Assembly (NCBI RefSeq): GCF_014905175.1
Contig: NC_057793.1
Coordinates: 14,286,369-14,350,368, forward strand
Direction: 5' to 3'
DNA length: 64,000 nt
Source: Aphidius gifuensis
Taxonomy: Eukaryota > Arthropoda > Insecta > Hymenoptera > Braconidae
The notes beneath the pieces were generated by a model, which saw only the letters and a list, made by a program, of their open reading frames with translations, was not told where the DNA came from and did no database searches. Every line of letters begins with the position of its first letter. Position 1 is the first letter of the stretch. The translations under genes were made by a program, and so were the position numbers. Positions 59,250 to 64,000 of this stretch are shown here, one piece after another.

Positions 59250-60795
59250 TGGCTCTGGCCTTTATTCTGTCATTTTAAGAGGAATGACAACCTTTGAAGA
59301 TCTAACCTTATCTGTCATTTTTTCCGAACAACTTTTTAATTAGTAAAAAACAATATAAAGACCTAAAATTTGGTAAAGTCACTTATAATATTATAATGCA
59401 CTGCATGACAGTATCAGAATTTGTTTATTTAACAAAAAAAATTAAAGATTCGTTTATCGACGGAGTTTACAATAAATAAATTTCCAAACAACTTTTTTTA
59501 TTCTAAAACTCCATTAAATTTTATGAAATTTTACGAGATTGATTAAAAAATTATTCTCTAGTGCATGACACTATTTTATTTGCAAAATACTAAAAAAATT
59601 TTTTTATATTTTTACAAAAAAAAAATCTTTTTTACCAGCAATGATAATTTATCCGGGGGAACTCGAAATTAAATTGGTGGCGCTGGGTATGCTATTTTTG
59701 TTATGTTTTGGGACTTATTTAACAATTGGCATTTTATTGTTGTGTCAAAAATAATTCCATAAAAAGTTAATTAATGGTTATAAAATTAAGTAATTTACAC
59801 TTAAGTTAGGTAAATTTGAGTTAGGTAAATTTGAAACGCAAAACATATGGTTAATTATCGGATTAGTGTTTAGTATAAAACTGCAAGTGTAAGCATTGTA
59901 ATTTTTTGTGGTTATGAATAACTTGATCGATAAAATAAAAACAATCAAAAAGAATCAGTATATAAAAAAGCATATTTATCATGGATAATCTAAATATGAC
60001 TGGAAAAATAGTAAGACAAAGCTCTAGAATTAATCTCTTCTCTATTGGTTATCATTTTATTGGCAGCATGTTATTTTTGGGAAACGATTGCATCAAATGC
60101 ATGAAAACTGATCCTCAAAATTTAAACTTCTTTTTTTATTCTAACATCTTAAATTTTGTAAAATTTTGCATGGGTTCTAATTATTTGGAGATAATATTTA
60201 ACTTTCAACTACTTAAAAATTCAAAATCGGAACGATAAACACAGATAAGAAAAGCATATATAAAAAATGCATGCGCTAGTTTTTATATAAATTTGCTCCT
60301 TTATATATAAAGGCTATAAAGGAATTAGGTGGACCTTCGTCGAAAAATTCTCATTTTCGATTTGAAGAATACCTGAATACCTGATGTTTATCATGAATTA
60401 ATAAATTCTGACTGATAAAAAATATTATTTCTCTTATCAAATTTATTTGGTGGACTTATGTAATAATAAAAGTATTACATTTGAGTATGCAATGGTGGGA
60501 TATATATAGATAGTTGATACGCATGAAATTTGTATAAAAATTAAATAAAATGAGGTCTAAAATAAATATTAATCTTTTATAATTGTTTATAATGCATGTA
60601 CGGACAAATCGGTATATACTGAATAAATATAAGTGATTTTACCACCAGATCGTCTAAAGTATGTCCCAATATTGAATACAATTGGGACTCACAGATGGAG
60701 CGAATGTGGTTCTGTTGGTAAAAATAAGGGAACAGTTAGGTCAAAATGAAAGGTTGTCATTCCTCTTAATATTCAAACCATGAAATCCTAGAGCC
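59250..60795. mobile_element. 1.55-kb element with 60-bp inverted ends
   Basis: GGCTCTGGCCTTTATTCTGT and TAAGAGGAATGACAACCTTT at 59250-59313 are the reverse complement, with gaps, of 60734-60795 (AAAGGTTGTCATTCCTCTTA, CCTAGAGCC). Inside are diverged internal repeats (AACAACTTTTT, ATTTTGTAAAATTTTGCATG) and an 85-codon frame (59981-60238) that I cannot assign. It may be a decayed non-autonomous transposon. Confidence 0.5.
59981..60238 (+). other. unassigned 85-codon open frame
   Basis: It starts ATGGATAATCTAAATATGAC, with an AT-rich leader. The peptide is moderately balanced, with hydrophobic stretches at residues 20-35 and 48-65. No family is recognised; it lies inside a repeat and may be chance. 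Confidence 0.15.
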
Positions 60796-61007
60796 GTATT
60801 TCGAAGGTTTCATCTACTTTTTGATCAAAGTTAAATATTTAAATTGAAAATAATCGAAAAATTAATAACAAAATCGTTCAGGTAGTAATCCAACCTCGTT
60901 TCGACGTTGAACGTGGCTATTTTCCGAGCTTGACGCTCGAATCCATGCCAAAATCAAGCTCGATTCTATGTAGAAATGTTACACGTCTCGACCTCGAAAC
61001 GAGGTTG

Positions 61008-61590
61008 CCCGAGTGGAAATATTTCAAGATGCCCTATTTGACCTGAGAACCTATAAGAAACGGATCAGGATTCATTATTCAAGAAACCTGACTCATTTCT
61101 GGCTCGAATCTGGTTAGGATACCTGAAGATTTCCTTAAGTCAGTTGACCTTATTCAATCGTGTTCAGAAAAGGAACAGGAGACCTTAGCGTATTCTGAAT
61201 GAGGTTCCCTGATCAGATTCTGACTAGAATACTATCAGGATGAATGAATAAAAAAAATCTGATTTTTTCCATTTAATTTTCCTGTTCAGAAAAGAAACAG
61301 GAAACCTGAGCATATCCTGAATAAGGTTTCCTGATTAGGTTCTGACCAGAATATATAATATCAGGATATATATATCAAATAAATTGACTTTGTTACTCAG
61401 TTTTCCTGTTCAGAAAAGGAACAGGAAACCTTAACGTATCCTGAATAGGGAATCCTGATAAGATTCTAACCAGATTACTATCAGGATAAATATATATAAT
61501 AAATTGACTTTTTTCACACAGTTTTCTTGTTCAGAAAAGGAACAGGAAACCTGAGCATATCCTGAATAGGGAATCCTGATGAGATTCTCG
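61008..61590 (+). mobile_element. family C element, truncated
   Basis: The left end CCCGAGTGGAAATATTTC is followed by about four roughly 120-bp units (GAAAAGGAACAGGAAACCT, CTATCAGGAT). The element stops abruptly at GATGAGATTCTCGGTCG. No tRNA-like module remains. Confidence 0.65.
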
Positions 61591-61779
61591 GTCGTTTCGA
61601 GCGTTCTCTCGCTTCGTGCGTTAGCTCGCTCCAAGCGTTACATGGCCGATACACATTTTTTTTTCACTACCTTGCGTAAAGAAATTTCACTTCAAAAGAA
61701 TAAGTTTTGTTTGCCACGGATTTTAAAAGTTATTGAAGGGAGTACCTCCACCGATTAGTTTTCTTACCGTAAAAGCGAA

Positions 61780-62052
61780 AAATACAGGCCTTACACAAGA
61801 CTGAGTTACCAAGGCCCGTGTGAGACCGGGTAAAATCAACGGGGACAAGCTTGTATCAAGCCTGTGCTACTGAGGCTCGTGTGAGACCGGGTAAAAACAA
61901 AAAATACAGGCTTGACACAACACTGAGTTACCAAGGCTCGTGTAAAGCCGGGTAAAATCAACGGGCCCAGGCCTGAGACAAGCCTTGGCTACCAAGGCAC
62001 AGCCCTTGCACTAGCCTGACACGGTCGTCAAGCCCGAGAATTCCTACCTGGG
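61780..62052. mobile_element. family B fragment
   Basis: Words such as GCTTGACACAA, CAAGGCTCGTGT and GACCGGGTAAAA lead to the right end GAATTCCTACCTGGG. No tRNA-like module and no left terminus. Confidence 0.55.
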
Positions 62053-62054
62053 AA

Positions 62055-62940
62055 ATGTTTGTCCGGTCCCGATTCAGAGATATTGTTAATTAAAGTGTAA
62101 AAAATGTATTAATATTTGACATAAACAGTGAAGCCGAGTGGCAATGATGCGTCGTGCGCAGCTTTACACCTATCATATATATCACACACATTCATACATA
62201 CATCCTGACATAAATAAACTGCCATTTTTTCAAATCAAATTTCCTTATTATTTCTAAACACATCGATTATTTTAAAAAATTTATTTTCAATATTTTTAAC
62301 CTTTTATTAAAGTCAAATTTGACAGCTGTCACAACAACAAGCAGCACACACACAAGTATATATTTAAACGATCTTGGCCGTGATTGGTACAGTATTATGC
62401 AAAAACTTCAAACTACAATATAGACTTTTTGTTTTAATTATCGCTACGCTGTGAACGAAACTTTCTATTCCGATTCTCGCGGAGGTACTCCCTTCAGTTT
62501 TAAAAGCAAAATGTTTGCTTTCTCGCGACGAGAGATGCACACAGATACACAAGCATATAACGTAGCAGTGTAGCACTTGCTTGCTAGCACAGTGTTACTG
62601 TCTGTCTGTATATGCACAGACGGCTTAGCTTCAATAATCTAAAAGATTAAAATCGAATTTTTAATGCTCATTTCATGCTTGATATTTCAGCCCATAATAA
62701 TCGATTGAATGATCCCTCGGTGAATTAATATATTTTAAACTACCGGTCTTTTTTTGTTATCTTTTTTTTTTCATATTAATACCCAAGATTCCAACATTAT
62801 GAAATAGGAAATTTATTTTCATTTGATAATCAGACATCTTTGAGTCCTAAAAATAAAAATGAATATCATCTAAATATTGATAAAGTAGACTATAATTAAT
62901 TAACGACAATTTTTATATGAAAAAATAGATAGCCTTAAAA
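62055..62940. other. spacer, no gene
   Basis: AT-rich with a slightly GC-richer patch at 62330-62640. The 70-codon minus frame (62364-62576) has no domain. GAAGCCGAGTGGCAATGATG near 62133 resembles an A-box of family H type but has no B-box. Confidence 0.35.
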
Positions 62941-62944
62941 AAAT

Positions 62945-64000
62945 TTAAAAATCGATAGGTTTTTCAATAATCAGATTGGAAAAATTACGATCAACTGATG
63001 ATACTAAACCAGTGGTATTATCAAAACCAGACGCTGTAACTGATTGTGAAATATTATTTCTACAGATGATGACTCTTTTTGGATCCTCTTTGATCCTTCT
63101 AAAGATTTGTATCTGGAAATAAATCAATAAATCTGTAACTCAACCAAAGATATAAATCTATAACATCAAATACAGTCTCAAAATGTACCAAGTCAATAAT
63201 TTTTTTTGGTGGTTTTGAATTCAAGAAATACATGGAAATCGTATTTTTTTATTAATTGGTACCAACTACATAATATGCACGTAATAGAAATGATATATGT
63301 TGTATCTTATCAGCAAGGAATTTAAAATCATCAATTTTACAGAGAATTTGATGAATTATCAACAGTACATAATACGACAAATATATCAATTAAATTTGAT
63401 AATTGTACTTTTGGTAAATTATATGCATATAGCTCAATTTGATCAGCTATTGGATATAAACCAGCTTGTGTTATTGGTTCTGGTGAATGAGATAATACAC
63501 TTTTTAATAATTGTCAATCTTCAGCTTCAAATATCGTGACATATCCTTTTTCCCATTGTATACCGTAAAGTCTAGCAATTTGTAATGCTGATGATACTGA
63601 TATTTGATCCATTTCTGTTTTATCTTTTGCATTGACTGTCGGCTTAAATGTTGAATGAAATATAACACATCTTATATGAAGATTCGAACCCATACTAATG
63701 GCATCAGTTGCAACTATAACTTTACACGTATTATTTGGATCGTAAAATTAAGCTGCTTGGGTTAGCTTTGTATTTAGCGGTAAACGACTATATATTCAGC
63801 AGCTTGAATATAATTTATTTTAAGCTTTCTTGATACCATAATATATATCATTTTTATCGAAACAAACAATACAATTACCTCGTTGAATATTTTTATATGT
63901 TACAATTGTTTTATTTTGAGTTTCCAGCTCAGTCAAACGTTTATCATAATTGACATCAACTATTTAACCAGTCTTTAAACATAATGCACGTTCTAAATCA
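62945..64000 (-). pseudogene. SUPV3L1: SUPV3L1/Suv3 mitochondrial RNA helicase pseudogene
   Basis: Read on minus from the window edge, the translation follows Suv3, the ATP-dependent RNA helicase of the mitochondrial degradosome. It covers the C-terminal helicase lobe (QRGNCIVCFDKNDIYYGIK; CKVIVATDAISMGSNLHIRC; MDQISVSSALQIA), the C-terminal region (AYNLPKVQLSNLIDIFV) and the family-typical HFETVFDVIDLYLWLSYRFI. Against the family, motif V has DAISMGSN for DAIGMGLN, and the GRAGR of motif VI is deleted (QIARLYG), removing an essential arginine. In-frame stops occur at 63964-63966 and 63748-63750. There are further stops and shifts, a deletion of about 20 residues before KPPKKIIDLVHFE, and loss of frame after LFPDTNL. 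The 5' part lies beyond the window. No introns are seen, so a processed copy is possible. The last 150 bp are uncertain. Confidence 0.87.

Overview
The window is AT-rich eukaryotic DNA with no intact protein-coding gene that I can defend. Spliceosomal-type splice signals, hAT and Helitron elements, TA-flanked inverted-repeat elements and animal-type gene remnants point to an arthropod, most likely an insect; a hymenopteran is possible but the sequence does not prove it. Most long open frames are low-complexity or lie inside repeats. One of 213 codons at 16.1-16.7 kb is simply a (TAA)n microsatellite read as poly-Ile/Tyr/Leu.

Remnants of genes. (1) At 62.9-64.0 kb, minus strand and running off the right edge, lies a degraded copy of the mitochondrial RNA helicase SUPV3L1/Suv3, with in-frame stops, frameshifts and a destroyed motif VI. 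(2) At 9.5-9.8 kb, minus strand, is the C-terminal dimerisation part of a hAT transposase. (3) At 30.63-30.80 kb, minus strand, is a 55-codon J-domain reading frame (YHPDKNP) directly after a good splice acceptor. Just upstream of it on the minus strand is a 352-bp tandem array (31.2-33.1 kb) whose units each carry a 76-codon open frame with weak resemblance to DnaJ cysteine-rich segments. Weaker exon candidates are at 3.0 and 47.6 kb.

The rest is mobile DNA. Two tandem Helitron-like copies fill 27.98-30.55 kb. A hAT MITE with an 8-bp target duplication lies at 19.12-20.22 kb. More than a dozen inverted-repeat families cover 5.0-5.9, 7.7-8.7, 10.2-11.3, 13.5-15.3, 17.9-18.9, 21.3-24.5, 27.3-28.0, 36.5-37.8, 38.3-38.9, 40.7-42.3, 43.7-47.0, 48.4-49.4, 52.8-53.8, 54.3-56.1, 56.2-58.8 and 59.2-61.6 kb.

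The striking pattern is that these families share an architecture rather than sequence. Termini fall into two classes, usually flanked by TA: CAC(T/G)G.GA.AAA and CCC..GT.GAAAT. Interiors are saturated with one short palindromic word and its reverse complement, different in each family (CAAGCTTG, CCTGATCAGG, GATCCGGATC, CCATAG/CTATGG, GAAGTATACTTC, TTGGCCA and others). Many carry a tRNA-like module with A-box and B-box-like sequence near the centre. About twenty such modules are visible. In three foldback elements (41.1-42.1, 43.7-47.0, 52.8-53.8 kb) there are two, pointing outward from the centre. I regard this as the candidate undescribed system: non-autonomous palindromic elements with embedded Pol III-type promoters.

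No CRISPR array or rRNA was seen, and no tRNA gene with a convincing intact cloverleaf.
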